In this document: positions 14,176 to 19,585 of the stretch, in pieces
How the letters are laid out: the number at the start of each line of letters is the position of its first letter
How positions within the stretch are numbered: position 1 is the stretch's first letter
Assembly: GCA_029210545.1 (NCBI GenBank)
Contig: JARGFV010000042.1
Coordinates: 1-19,661, forward strand
Direction of reading: 5' to 3'
From: a bacterium
GTDB lineage: Bacteria > BMS3Abin14
DNA: 19,661 nt
Notes under the pieces: generated by a model
What the model was told of the DNA's origin: nothing
Seen by the model: only the letters and a program-made list of their open reading frames with translations
Databases searched by the model: none
Translations under genes and position numbers: made by a program

Positions 14176-14279
14176 CGTTCCAACCCCCCCAAGGAACCCG
14201 GCAGAGGGGCGCGCATTCTGCCGGGGTCATCGTTCCCCGACGAACGGCGGCATATTCACGCGCCCTAAAGGAGGTCGGC

Positions 14280-14438
14280 ATGCCTGAAATCAATGGACGT
14301 TTGGTTTGCTGTACGTGCGGCGCGGACCTGGGTGACGCCTCCGATCCGTACCGGGATCCGGATTGCGGCGACTGCCTGGACCGGGAGCTTAGGCAGGAGA
14401 TGGAGCGGGAGGCCGAGGAAGGCGACCGGTACCCCTGA
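14280..14438 (+). CDS. Small zinc-ribbon protein, 52 aa
   Basis: First gene of the early operon. The ATG at 14280 follows AAAGGAGGT by 4 bases, a very strong ribosome site. It reads MPEINGRLVCCTCGADLGDA and has Cys at 10, 11, 13, 29 and 32, giving a CxC...CxxC-type metal knuckle, then an acidic helix (RELRQEMEREAEEGDR). Small zinc proteins at this place often act as early regulators or anti-host factors, but no family is recognised. It is followed by a structured intergenic stretch. Confidence 0.75.
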   Translation: MPEINGRLVCCTCGADLGDASDPYRDPDCGDCLDRELRQEMEREAEEGDRYP

Positions 14439-14446
14439 AAGATTAA

Positions 14447-14511
14447 AGGCCGGGTTGGCCACCGGCCTCGGAGCTCCCATCCCCGTGGAGGGGCACAGCC
14501 CGCATGGGAGC
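14447..14511 (+). promoter_or_regulatory. Two-hairpin RNA element upstream of the Acb2-like gene
   Basis: AGGCCGG (14447-14453) pairs perfectly with CCGGCCT (14462-14468). GCTCCCAT (14473-14480) pairs perfectly with ATGGGAGC (14504-14511). Inside the second stem CCCC (14481-14484) can pair with GGGG (14490-14493), or GGGC (14491-14494) can pair with GCCC (14498-14501), and these exclude each other. There is no T-tract. The next gene starts 34 bases later. It could be an RNA-processing or protein-binding element; no known riboswitch is recognised. Confidence 0.5.
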
Positions 14512-14545
14512 AAAACACGGCCATTACTTCTAGCTGGAGGTAACC

Positions 14546-14752
14546 ATGAAAAATGAAATCAAAAACCGGTTCACTTATCACCCGCCGAAAGAAGGGCAGC
14601 CGGAACGGTACGTTGAGCTCAGGCGAAATGCTCATGCCTTTGCGGAACTGATTGTCGATCTTACCCCGGAAAGCCGTGAACAGAACCTGGCGCTGACGCA
14701 CATTGAGCAGGTCGTAATGTGGGCTAACGCGGCTATCGCCAGGAGGGAGTGA
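14546..14752 (+). CDS. acb2: Acb2/Tad1-family cyclic-nucleotide sponge (anti-CBASS)
   Basis: A 68-residue protein, full length for the hairpin-domain family. It carries the signature FTYHPPKEGQPERYVELR at residues 9-26, then ELIVDLTPESREQNLALTHI and the closing EQVVMWANAAIARRE. Acb2 proteins form hexamers that bind the signalling nucleotides made by CBASS cyclases. Related hairpin proteins (Tad1) bind the Thoeris signal. By binding the messenger they stop the host effector from being activated. Tyr11 in the TYHPPK motif is the aromatic expected at the ligand pocket. GGAGGT lies 4 bases upstream. Family membership is clear from the motif; which nucleotides it binds is inference. Confidence 0.85.
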   Translation: MKNEIKNRFTYHPPKEGQPERYVELRRNAHAFAELIVDLTPESREQNLALTHIEQVVMWANAAIARRE

Positions 14753-14753
14753 A

Positions 14754-14960
14754 GTGCCACCCACCAAGAAGGAAGTCTGGTACAGGCCGGGTGCCACATG
14801 CGGCTGGAACAACTGCAGCCGATGCGTCAATTTCCGGGACCACAGTCCCGACAATGGTATCCGGAGCCGCTGCGCGTTTCTCGAAGCACCCGTGAAGCGG
14901 GAGCATACCTGTGAACTCTTCGTCGAGGATCCCGAGTGGAGAAATCCTTATGAGCTCTGA
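14754..14960 (+). CDS. Small Cys-rich protein, 68 aa
   Basis: A gene starting at GTG 14754, one base after the Acb2-like stop. The run GGAGGG lies just upstream, inside the end of that gene. It reads MPPTKKEVWYRPGATCGWNN and has Cys at 16, 21, 24, 40 and 53 (CGWNNCSRC, RCAFLE, HTCELF), a likely zinc or Fe-S site. It overlaps the next gene by 11 bases. Being coupled to an anti-CBASS gene makes it a candidate anti-defence partner, but no homology supports a function. Confidence 0.7.
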   Translation: MPPTKKEVWYRPGATCGWNNCSRCVNFRDHSPDNGIRSRCAFLEAPVKREHTCELFVEDPEWRNPYEL

Positions 14961-15693
14961 GATCGCCATCCCGGAATCCCATGTTCCCATGTCCCTGGCC
15001 CGGCCCCCCGAGGTCGTGCTGCGAGAGGCTCAGCAGGTGGCCACAGCTCTCAAGGACGTAGTTGAGAAAGCCGGTCTCGCCATCAGTATGGGGAAAGACC
15101 GTGGCGGCAAGGAACGCAAGCACCTGCAGCTGGAGGCCTGGCAGACCGCGGGCATGATGTTCGGCTGCACGGCGTCCATCGTGTGGTCCCGTCAGGTGGA
15201 CGTGAATGGAGCTGCCGGCTATGAGGCCCGCGCGGAGGTCCTCGCCCAGGACGGCTCGGTGATCTCCGCCGCGGAGGCCATGTGTCTCAACGACGAGGAG
15301 AAATGGTCGACCAAACCTAAGTACGAGTGGGTGGATGGCCGGCGCAGGAAAGTCGGTGACGAGCCTGTGCCCATGTTCCAGCTGCGGAGCATGGCCCAGA
15401 CACGGGCCATGGCGAAAGCCCTCAAAAATGTCCTCTCCTGGATCGTGGTCCTCGCCGGGTACCAACCCACACCGGCCGAGGAGATGGATGATCGGGACGG
15501 TGGTGACTCACCAGGTGAGCCCGGCGGTCTGGAACATCTCGACGCGCGGATCCGCGAGCTGGGCGAAGCGCTCGGAAAGGGGAAGGGGACCATCGACTCC
15601 GCCATCTCGGGATCCAGGACGAAGAAACAGAAAGATGATCTCGTCTCATCCTGGGAGAGGGCGCTCAAGGAAAAGGAGCCAGGCCATGCCTGA
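14950..15693 (+). CDS. Phage early protein, possible ssDNA-annealing recombinase
   Basis: A 247-residue protein starting at ATG 14950, 8 bases after GGAG. It belongs to a widespread phage family left hypothetical in most genomes. The core has HLQLEAWQTAGMMFGCTASI, a beta sheet (YEARAEVLAQDGSVISAAEA), then MFQLRSMAQTRAMAKALKNV and VVLAGYQPTPAEEM. A disordered linker and a short helical C-terminus follow. The helix after a beta sheet with the RAMAKALKN pattern recalls Rad52/ERF-type annealing proteins, and its place in the early operon fits. That link is inference. I am sure it is a gene, not of its activity. Confidence 0.85.
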   Translation: MSSEIAIPESHVPMSLARPPEVVLREAQQVATALKDVVEKAGLAISMGKDRGGKERKHLQLEAWQTAGMMFGCTASIVWSRQVDVNGAAGYEARAEVLAQDGSVISAAEAMCLNDEEKWSTKPKYEWVDGRRRKVGDEPVPMFQLRSMAQTRAMAKALKNVLSWIVVLAGYQPTPAEEMDDRDGGDSPGEPGGLEHLDARIRELGEALGKGKGTIDSAISGSRTKKQKDDLVSSWERALKEKEPGHA

Positions 15694-15949
15694 GGGTAAG
15701 TGCACATGTTGCGGGGTCAGATACTACGGATGGGCACTCGAAACGATGGTCACGCCCTGCGAGGTGTGCCTTGGTCCCATCCTGTTGACCAAAGGGGAAT
15801 ATCGGCTGGATGGCCTGGTCCGACCAGTCCCAGCGCCTCAGGAGACTATCTATAGTGACGAAGCCATTGCTGCTGTCCAGCAACGTCTCAGTCAGGAGTG
15901 CGGCCACGCCGCGACCCGACAGCGGCAGCGGACCTCCGTGGTGCGGTGA
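15686..15949 (+). CDS. Zinc-ribbon protein, 87 aa
   Basis: ATG 15686 follows AGGAG by about 10 bases and lies inside the end of the previous gene. The N-terminus is a four-Cys ribbon, KCTCCGVRYYGWALETMVTP then CEVCLG. A linker and an acidic/polar helix follow (SDEAIAAVQQRLSQECGHAA), ending in a basic tail. It overlaps the next start as TGATG. Probably binds nucleic acid or protein; family not recognised. Confidence 0.7.
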   Translation: MPEGKCTCCGVRYYGWALETMVTPCEVCLGPILLTKGEYRLDGLVRPVPAPQETIYSDEAIAAVQQRLSQECGHAATRQRQRTSVVR

Positions 15950-16437
15950 TGGATGTCCGATGTGAGCCCATGCACGCGAGGATCCCGCGGTCGGTGTGTG
16001 ACCGTCGTCGGTCCATCATGGGCAAGGACGGGAGTCAATACCATACGGAATGCAAGGGGTGTCATATGAATGACGGTGAGAAAAAGACCATGTGCGTCGA
16101 ATGCGGTGAGCGGCCATTCAACCCGAAATACTCGAAGATCATGAAGTGCTCGAAGTGTGTGGCCAAGACACGAAAACCTAGGGGAAGCAGAAAACCCCTC
16201 CATCCCGGGCACGGGGACGACGTCCTGCCACCGGTCGTCATACCTCAGGTGAAGCCGTCCAGGACCAACGGGCGTCCTGTAACGCTCACCACCATCAACT
16301 CAGTGGATCTTGAAGGCGACACCATCGCGACTATGCGCATTGCCCAAGAGTGGGTGGACAAACTGAACGCCGCGGGGATCCCCACCATGCTCGAGATCGC
16401 CATCAGGATCATCCCGGAGGAAGGGAGGGTCCAGTGA
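15949..16437 (+). CDS. Multi-zinc-ribbon protein, 162 aa
   Basis: The ATG at 15949 overlaps the previous stop (TGATG). It begins MDVRCEPMHARIPRSVCDRR. A Cys-dense region follows with CKGCHMN, CVECGERPF and CSKCVAK, enough for two or three zinc sites. The second half changes character: a basic Pro-rich linker, then a folded stretch (VTLTTINSVDLEGDTIATMR) ending in helices. The layout suggests a DNA- or RNA-binding regulator, but no family is identified. It was probably assembled from a zinc module and a separate domain. Confidence 0.7.
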   Translation: MDVRCEPMHARIPRSVCDRRRSIMGKDGSQYHTECKGCHMNDGEKKTMCVECGERPFNPKYSKIMKCSKCVAKTRKPRGSRKPLHPGHGDDVLPPVVIPQVKPSRTNGRPVTLTTINSVDLEGDTIATMRIAQEWVDKLNAAGIPTMLEIAIRIIPEEGRVQ

Positions 16438-16538
16438 ACCGCCTCGGTGAGCGCGTCTGCTTCGCCGTGGCCGTCTCCGGATGGGTTTTCTTGGTGGTCC
16501 ACCTGGTGGTGGCGTTCGCCAGGGGGACGCTGCCGTAA
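16434..16538 (+). CDS. Tiny membrane protein, 34 aa
   Basis: The frame starts at GTG 16434, overlapping the previous stop (GTGA), with GGGAGG 5 bases upstream. After five polar residues comes one long hydrophobic helix (VCFAVAVSGWVFLVVHLVVA) and a short tail. It is the first of four very small coupled genes. Function unknown. Single-helix phage proteins often act on host membrane complexes. Confidence 0.6.
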   Translation: MNRLGERVCFAVAVSGWVFLVVHLVVAFARGTLP

Positions 16539-16681
16539 TGGGTCAGGTAGATCCTTATGGATGGGAGACCTTCGGGTTTTTCTATCGGCTGTATCAAGTG
16601 GGCATGGATTCGATCGCCATGATGTCATCCGGGATGAACCAGATGGTCGATCCAGACTGCTGTGAATGGGTGAGGACATGA
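16538..16681 (+). CDS. Tiny protein rich in Met and aromatics, 47 aa
   Basis: ATG 16538 overlaps the previous stop (TAATG), and AGGGGG lies about 12 bases upstream. It reads MGQVDPYGWETFGFFYRLYQ and continues with a Met-rich helix (VGMDSIAMMSSGMNQM), ending DPDCCEWVRT. It may be a short amphipathic helix or a membrane-surface protein. Start and stop couplings on both sides support translation. No family recognised. Confidence 0.6.
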   Translation: MGQVDPYGWETFGFFYRLYQVGMDSIAMMSSGMNQMVDPDCCEWVRT

Positions 16682-16788
16682 AAATTGGACGGAGCAGAAA
16701 AATCTATTTCGAGATCGCTGACGTGATCATTCTCATGGCTATCTGGACCATGTTCATGTGGTTCGTTTTTCCGTGGATGGTGGGATGA
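16678..16788 (+). CDS. Tiny membrane protein, 36 aa
   Basis: ATG 16678 overlaps the previous stop (ATGA), with GTGAGG just upstream. A basic start (MKIGRSRKIYFE) is followed by one membrane helix (DVIILMAIWTMFMWFVFPWM). The positive-inside rule would leave the N-terminus in the cytoplasm. Function unknown. It is the third in the tiny-gene run and overlaps the following 23-residue frame. Confidence 0.6.
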   Translation: MKIGRSRKIYFEIADVIILMAIWTMFMWFVFPWMVG

Positions 16789-16856
16789 GCAGAGGGGTCG
16801 AAGGTCCCCCGCGGTCATCCAGCAGGAAAACACTGAAAGTCGGGAGGCTGGGTTGA
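16785..16856 (+). CDS. Very short basic peptide, 23 aa
   Basis: The frame MSRGVEGPPRSSSRKTLKVG ends RLG. Its ATG overlaps the previous stop (ATGA), and its stop overlaps the TTG start of the next gene. It may be a real basic peptide or only a translational bridge that carries ribosomes to the next start. Coupling is the only evidence. Confidence 0.35.
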   Translation: MSRGVEGPPRSSSRKTLKVGRLG

Positions 16857-17176
16857 CCACCCACTTCCACAACACAACTCACCAGGTGGGTGAGGCTCTC
16901 CGGATAGCGGTGGAGAACGCCCGCACCCAGGAGGAGAAAGTGGAAGTGTACTTCCGTTCATTCCCGGCCGGCCACGCGGCCAGCGCCTCGAGGATCCACC
17001 AGGCCATCTTCGGGTGGAGCTCGCCGATCCCTCTCACGAGCACCAGGAGGGCGCTGACGAACCTGACTACCACGGGAGTCCTGGAGAAAACCTGTGAGAA
17101 AACAGACGGGGCCTTCGGGCGCCCGGAGCACAAGTACCGACTGCTGCCAACGGAAGGACAGATGAGGCTGCTATGA
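16853..17176 (+). CDS. Winged-helix DNA-binding protein
   Basis: A 107-residue protein starting at TTG 16853, 5 bases after GGGAGG. Residues about 25-100 look like a winged helix: QEEKVEVYFRSFPAGHAAS, SRIHQAIFGWSSPIPLTSTR, RALTNLTTTGVLEKTCEK as recognition helix and turn, then a basic wing (GAFGRPEHKYRLL). This pattern is common in small phage regulators. Its targets cannot be told from sequence. The stop overlaps the HNH gene start (ATGA). Confidence 0.75.
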   Translation: MTTHFHNTTHQVGEALRIAVENARTQEEKVEVYFRSFPAGHAASASRIHQAIFGWSSPIPLTSTRRALTNLTTTGVLEKTCEKTDGAFGRPEHKYRLLPTEGQMRLL

Positions 17177-17481
17177 GCAAGACAAACGTGAGCTGCACCA
17201 TCGAACTCTGCAGCTTGCGACACGCGTGCGCTCCGACTGGGATAGTCCTCCAAACCCACCACATATGGCCAGGTAGCGGCAACAGGGTGGACTGTGTCTT
17301 TCAGGCCTCGAGGAAGTCGGGCACACCAGGTGGCCACATCCACCCGGAAGGGTGCCAGTGCAACCTGATGCTGCTCTGCTCGCCCCACCACCGCCAGGCT
17401 CACGACCGTGGGGATGTCTGGCTATATCTGAAAACAAACGACTGGAGGGTGGGACAAAAGCTATGGCTGGTGGGGAGATGA
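17173..17481 (+). CDS. HNH-type nuclease-like protein
   Basis: A 102-residue protein. Cys 8, 13, 61, 63 and 69 give likely zinc ligands. The HNH-like core has THHIWPGSG (H29, H30), then CNLMLLCSPHHRQAHD with Asn64, His72, His73 and His77. This matches the His-Asn-His metal finger of small HNH endonucleases, which cut DNA in repair, packaging or recombination. In an early operon near a possible annealing protein, a recombination role is plausible. Catalytic activity is not proven. Confidence 0.75.
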   Translation: MSKTNVSCTIELCSLRHACAPTGIVLQTHHIWPGSGNRVDCVFQASRKSGTPGGHIHPEGCQCNLMLLCSPHHRQAHDRGDVWLYLKTNDWRVGQKLWLVGR

Positions 17482-17645
17482 TTTGGGAACACGATAATCT
17501 CGCGTCGGACCTGGCCACACTGAGGCGCATGGACACGGACGGGCGGGCCAAGGAATTGGCCCGCAATCTCCGACGTTCGGTCGATCCAATCAAGATCGCC
17601 GCCAGGGTGGTCGATGAAATGATCGCGGAGCTTGAGGGACCTTGA
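17478..17645 (+). CDS. Small helical protein upstream of integrase, 55 aa
   Basis: The ATG at 17478 overlaps the HNH stop (ATGA), and its stop overlaps the integrase TTG start (TTGA). It reads MIWEHDNLASDLATLRRMDT and ends VDEMIAELEGP: two or three charged helices. An in-frame ATG at 17463 would add five residues. Its place directly before the integrase is where excisionases often lie, but no helix-turn-helix is visible, so I do not call it Xis. Confidence 0.65.
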   Translation: MIWEHDNLASDLATLRRMDTDGRAKELARNLRRSVDPIKIAARVVDEMIAELEGP

Positions 17646-18868
17646 CCACCCCCATCCCTCCTGATATCCTCCTCGGTCTCGGGGAGGTCTACGTGCGGGG
17701 GACAATTCGCTGCGGTTACTTCAGGTGCGGTCGACGTCGGGCCGAGCAGGTGTGTCCAACCTGCGGCCGCGTGCCGTGCAGCATCGTCCTCTACTGGAAG
17801 GGGCGCACCTTCACCTACCGCCGGGATCCACAGGGCCTCCAGTTCGGATACCCCTCCGCCCAGCTGTTCCTGAACCGTATCGTTTCCGACATCAACGACG
17901 AGAGAAAGGGCCTGAAGACCTTCAACCCCGAGGAGTATTCCACCGGGAGGATGGCTGCGCGCACACTCGAGGTGAAGGCGTGGGAGTGGCATGAGGTCAA
18001 GGGGTCGGAGGTTGAGTCAGGAGAACTCTCACCTGGGACGCTGAGAGAATACCGGAACTACATCCGGAACCACTGGATCCCCCACCTGGGACGTCTGGAC
18101 GTCAGGGACATCCAGCACCCTGAGTTGGAGAAATTCAAGCGTGACCTGAAAGGGATCAAGGCCAAGACGCGGCGCAACATCGTCTACGGGCTCAGGACGT
18201 TTTTCGGATGGCTGAGAAGGGAAGGGGTCCTGAAAGAGGTCCCTATATTCCCGGCCATGGAAGTGTCGGACGCCAAGGTCATGGTGGCATTGGACATGGA
18301 CGACCAGGCTGTCGCCCTCGCGCGGATCCCGGAGGACCACAGGGACGTGATCGAGTTCGGCATGGAGACGGGGTTGCGCCCAGGGGAGACATGCGCGCTG
18401 AAGATCCACGATCTTGACCTCAGAGAAGGCGCGGCCCTCATCCAGCGCACCTGGTCCGGATCGCAAATGAGGGAGACCACGAAGGGAAAGAACAAGCGCT
18501 GGATCCCACTGTCGGACCGCGCCCTGGCGGTGGCGAAGGACCACGCCAGGGGGAGGGTGGGGGACCAGTTCCTATTCATCCATCCGGGCACGAACAGAGG
18601 CTACATGCCGGCGTATCTCAGAAAGACCTGGCGCCGTCACTCCGGGACCCCGGTTACCTACTACGAGGCCAGCCGGCATTCCTTCTGCACACAGATCGTG
18701 GAGACGGGAGCGTCAGCCCTCGAGGCCCAGGCGCTCATGCGGCACGCCGACCAGAGGTCTACAGGACATTACTACCACGCTCGGCCGCGGAAGCTGAAGG
18801 AGCTGGTAAACCGTCGGACTGCGAAGGTGGTGAGGTTATATGACATTGACACTGGAACAGAAAATTGA
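17642..18868 (+). CDS. int: Tyrosine-recombinase integrase with N-terminal zinc ribbon
   Basis: A 408-residue integrase starting at TTG 17642, coupled to the previous stop. Residues 24-46 hold six-base-pattern zinc ligands (CGYFRC, then CPTCGRVPC), followed by an arm-binding domain. The core-binding helices span about 130-205 (SPGTLREYRNYIRNHWIPHL). Catalytic residues visible are Arg246 (ETGLRPGE), the Lys hairpin (TKGKNKRWIPL, near 281-289), Arg345 and His346 (YEASRHSF), His368 (LMRHAD) and the nucleophile Tyr377 or Tyr378 (STGHYYH). The first box II His is replaced by Glu, a known variation. It should act on the attP at 18977-19120. Confidence 0.95.
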   Translation: MTTPIPPDILLGLGEVYVRGTIRCGYFRCGRRRAEQVCPTCGRVPCSIVLYWKGRTFTYRRDPQGLQFGYPSAQLFLNRIVSDINDERKGLKTFNPEEYSTGRMAARTLEVKAWEWHEVKGSEVESGELSPGTLREYRNYIRNHWIPHLGRLDVRDIQHPELEKFKRDLKGIKAKTRRNIVYGLRTFFGWLRREGVLKEVPIFPAMEVSDAKVMVALDMDDQAVALARIPEDHRDVIEFGMETGLRPGETCALKIHDLDLREGAALIQRTWSGSQMRETTKGKNKRWIPLSDRALAVAKDHARGRVGDQFLFIHPGTNRGYMPAYLRKTWRRHSGTPVTYYEASRHSFCTQIVETGASALEAQALMRHADQRSTGHYYHARPRKLKELVNRRTAKVVRLYDIDTGTEN

Positions 18869-19025
18869 GGAGATCACGGCGGCCATTGAGGCACAGCAGG
18901 AGGGCGGTATGATCTCCGCCTGGCTGACGACTGCCATGCTGAGGGACGCTGTCCGTCAATATGGCACAAATGGAGACTCTTTTCAGACCCATGTCAGGCG
19001 CCACTCTAAGCCCCTTAAAACATAG
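18840..19025 (+). CDS. Small protein between integrase and attP, 61 aa
   Basis: The ATG at 18840 lies 29 bases inside the end of the integrase gene, with GAGG 4 bases upstream. It reads MTLTLEQKIEEITAAIEAQQ and ends HVRRHSKPLKT. The N-terminus is a clear helix, and the C-terminus is basic. One 21-bp arm repeat falls within its 3' end, and its stop is 8 bases before the attachment core. An accessory recombination factor is possible. Without homology the frame could be chance. Confidence 0.5.
   Translation: MTLTLEQKIEEITAAIEAQQEGGMISAWLTTAMLRDAVRQYGTNGDSFQTHVRRHSKPLKT
18977..18997 (+). repeat. attP arm-type direct repeat, copy 1
   Basis: CTCTTTTCAGACCC then ATGTCAG. The same 21 bases with one change (T for A at position 15) recur at 19100-19120. 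The copies flank the tRNA-derived core at similar distances (35 and 39 bases), as expected for integrase arm sites. Confidence 0.7.
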
Positions 19026-19032
19026 CCCTCAC

Positions 19033-19060
19033 GCAGGTTCGAATCCTGCATCGCGCGCCA
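19033..19060 (+). other. attP core: 3' end of a tRNA gene
   Basis: GCAGG-TTCGAAT-CCTGC is a perfect T-arm with the TTCGAAT loop. It is followed by a seven-base acceptor strand ATCGCGC, the discriminator G and CCA. No matching 5' acceptor (GCGCGAT) or other tRNA arms lie upstream, so this is only a tRNA 3' half. Integration here would rebuild the host tRNA gene. The identity of the tRNA cannot be read from this fragment. Confidence 0.85.
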
Positions 19061-19072
19061 CTTAAACGCACG

Positions 19073-19108
19073 AAAACACAGGGATTACACCTGTGTTTTC
19101 TCTTTTCA
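19073..19108. terminator. Bidirectional terminator between integrase operon and tail operon
   Basis: AAAACACAGG (19073-19082) pairs perfectly with CCTGTGTTTT (19090-19099) around GATTACA. T-rich sequence follows on the plus strand, and the A-tract gives a U-tract on the minus strand. It separates the rightward integrase operon from the leftward tail genes. Confidence 0.75.
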
Positions 19109-19120
19109 GACCCTTGTCAG
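19100..19120 (+). repeat. attP arm-type direct repeat, copy 2
   Basis: CTCTTTTCAGACCC then TTGTCAG, the partner of the repeat at 18977-18997. It overlaps the right side of the terminator and ends at the stop codon of the next leftward gene. Confidence 0.7.
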
Positions 19121-19444
19121 TTAGGTTGAGAAGTCCTCTACAACCGCGAACTCGAGCAGGTCCGGAGCGGTCTCGTATACCCCAGCGGTCCACTCTATTT
19201 CCAGCTCCACCTGATAGATTGCCGCCACGGTGTTCAGATCCCCGCTTTGCCAGTCCAGTCGGAAAATACCATTGGCCGCGTCCACCGGCGTGAGCGATCG
19301 GGTGACCTTGATGGTCGACTGTCCCTTGATTTTGACGTGGCCACGGACCGCCGTAGCGCCGGAGAGGTCGATGGCCGTACCGCCCCTGGTAAACGTCACC
19401 TGGGGGCTCGGTAGCTGATCATTCTTCCGGTATATCAACGACAT
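19121..19444 (-). CDS. Phage tail/baseplate-type protein, 107 aa
   Basis: The ATG at 19444 follows GGAGGT by 6 bases. It reads MSLIYRKNDQLPSPQVTFTR and has a single beta-rich domain (AIDLSGATAVRGHVKIKG, later IYQVELEIEWTAGVYETAPD). The pattern of two sheets with DLSGAT resembles the N-terminal domain of BppU-type baseplate proteins and related tail-tip proteins. It is the last gene of the leftward tail operon and ends at the attP arm. A structural role is likely; the exact part is unknown. Confidence 0.75.
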   Translation of the reverse strand: MSLIYRKNDQLPSPQVTFTRGGTAIDLSGATAVRGHVKIKGQSTIKVTRSLTPVDAANGIFRLDWQSGDLNTVAAIYQVELEIEWTAGVYETAPDLLEFAVVEDFST

Positions 19445-19571
19445 AATCGACCTCCGATAGTTTGACGGTGATCCCGTTCTCGGTCAGCAGGGTGGCGAGC
19501 GGCTCGAGGGACCTGAAGATCGCTTCCCCCCACTTCGCCTCTCCCCATTTGACCTGTCCCCATTTAGCCAT
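19419..19571 (-). CDS. Small WG-repeat phage protein, 50 aa
   Basis: The ATG at 19571 opens MAKWGQVKWGEAKWGEAIFR: three KWG repeats at four- or five-residue spacing. A helix (SLEPLATLLTENGI) and a beta strand follow, ending DIPEE. It overlaps the next gene start by 26 bases. Short KWG-type repeats occur in small tail-associated phage proteins. No clear ribosome site is seen. Probably a tail accessory protein. Confidence 0.65.
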   Translation of the reverse strand: MAKWGQVKWGEAKWGEAIFRSLEPLATLLTENGITVKLSEVDYVVDIPEE

Positions 19572-19585
19572 CACTACCAGACCAG

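Noticed and set aside
14050-14268. Plus-strand frame in the early leader (72 codons)
   Set aside because: No ribosome site; passes through the terminator stem; Pro/Arg-rich noise.
14036-14854. 272-codon minus-strand open frame across the early leader
   Set aside because: Runs antisense through promoter, hairpins, the zinc gene and the Acb2-like gene, each with good ribosome sites on the other strand.
18985-19060. Complete tRNA gene at the attachment site
   Set aside because: Only the T-arm, acceptor 3' strand and CCA are present; no D-arm, anticodon arm or matching 5' strand upstream.
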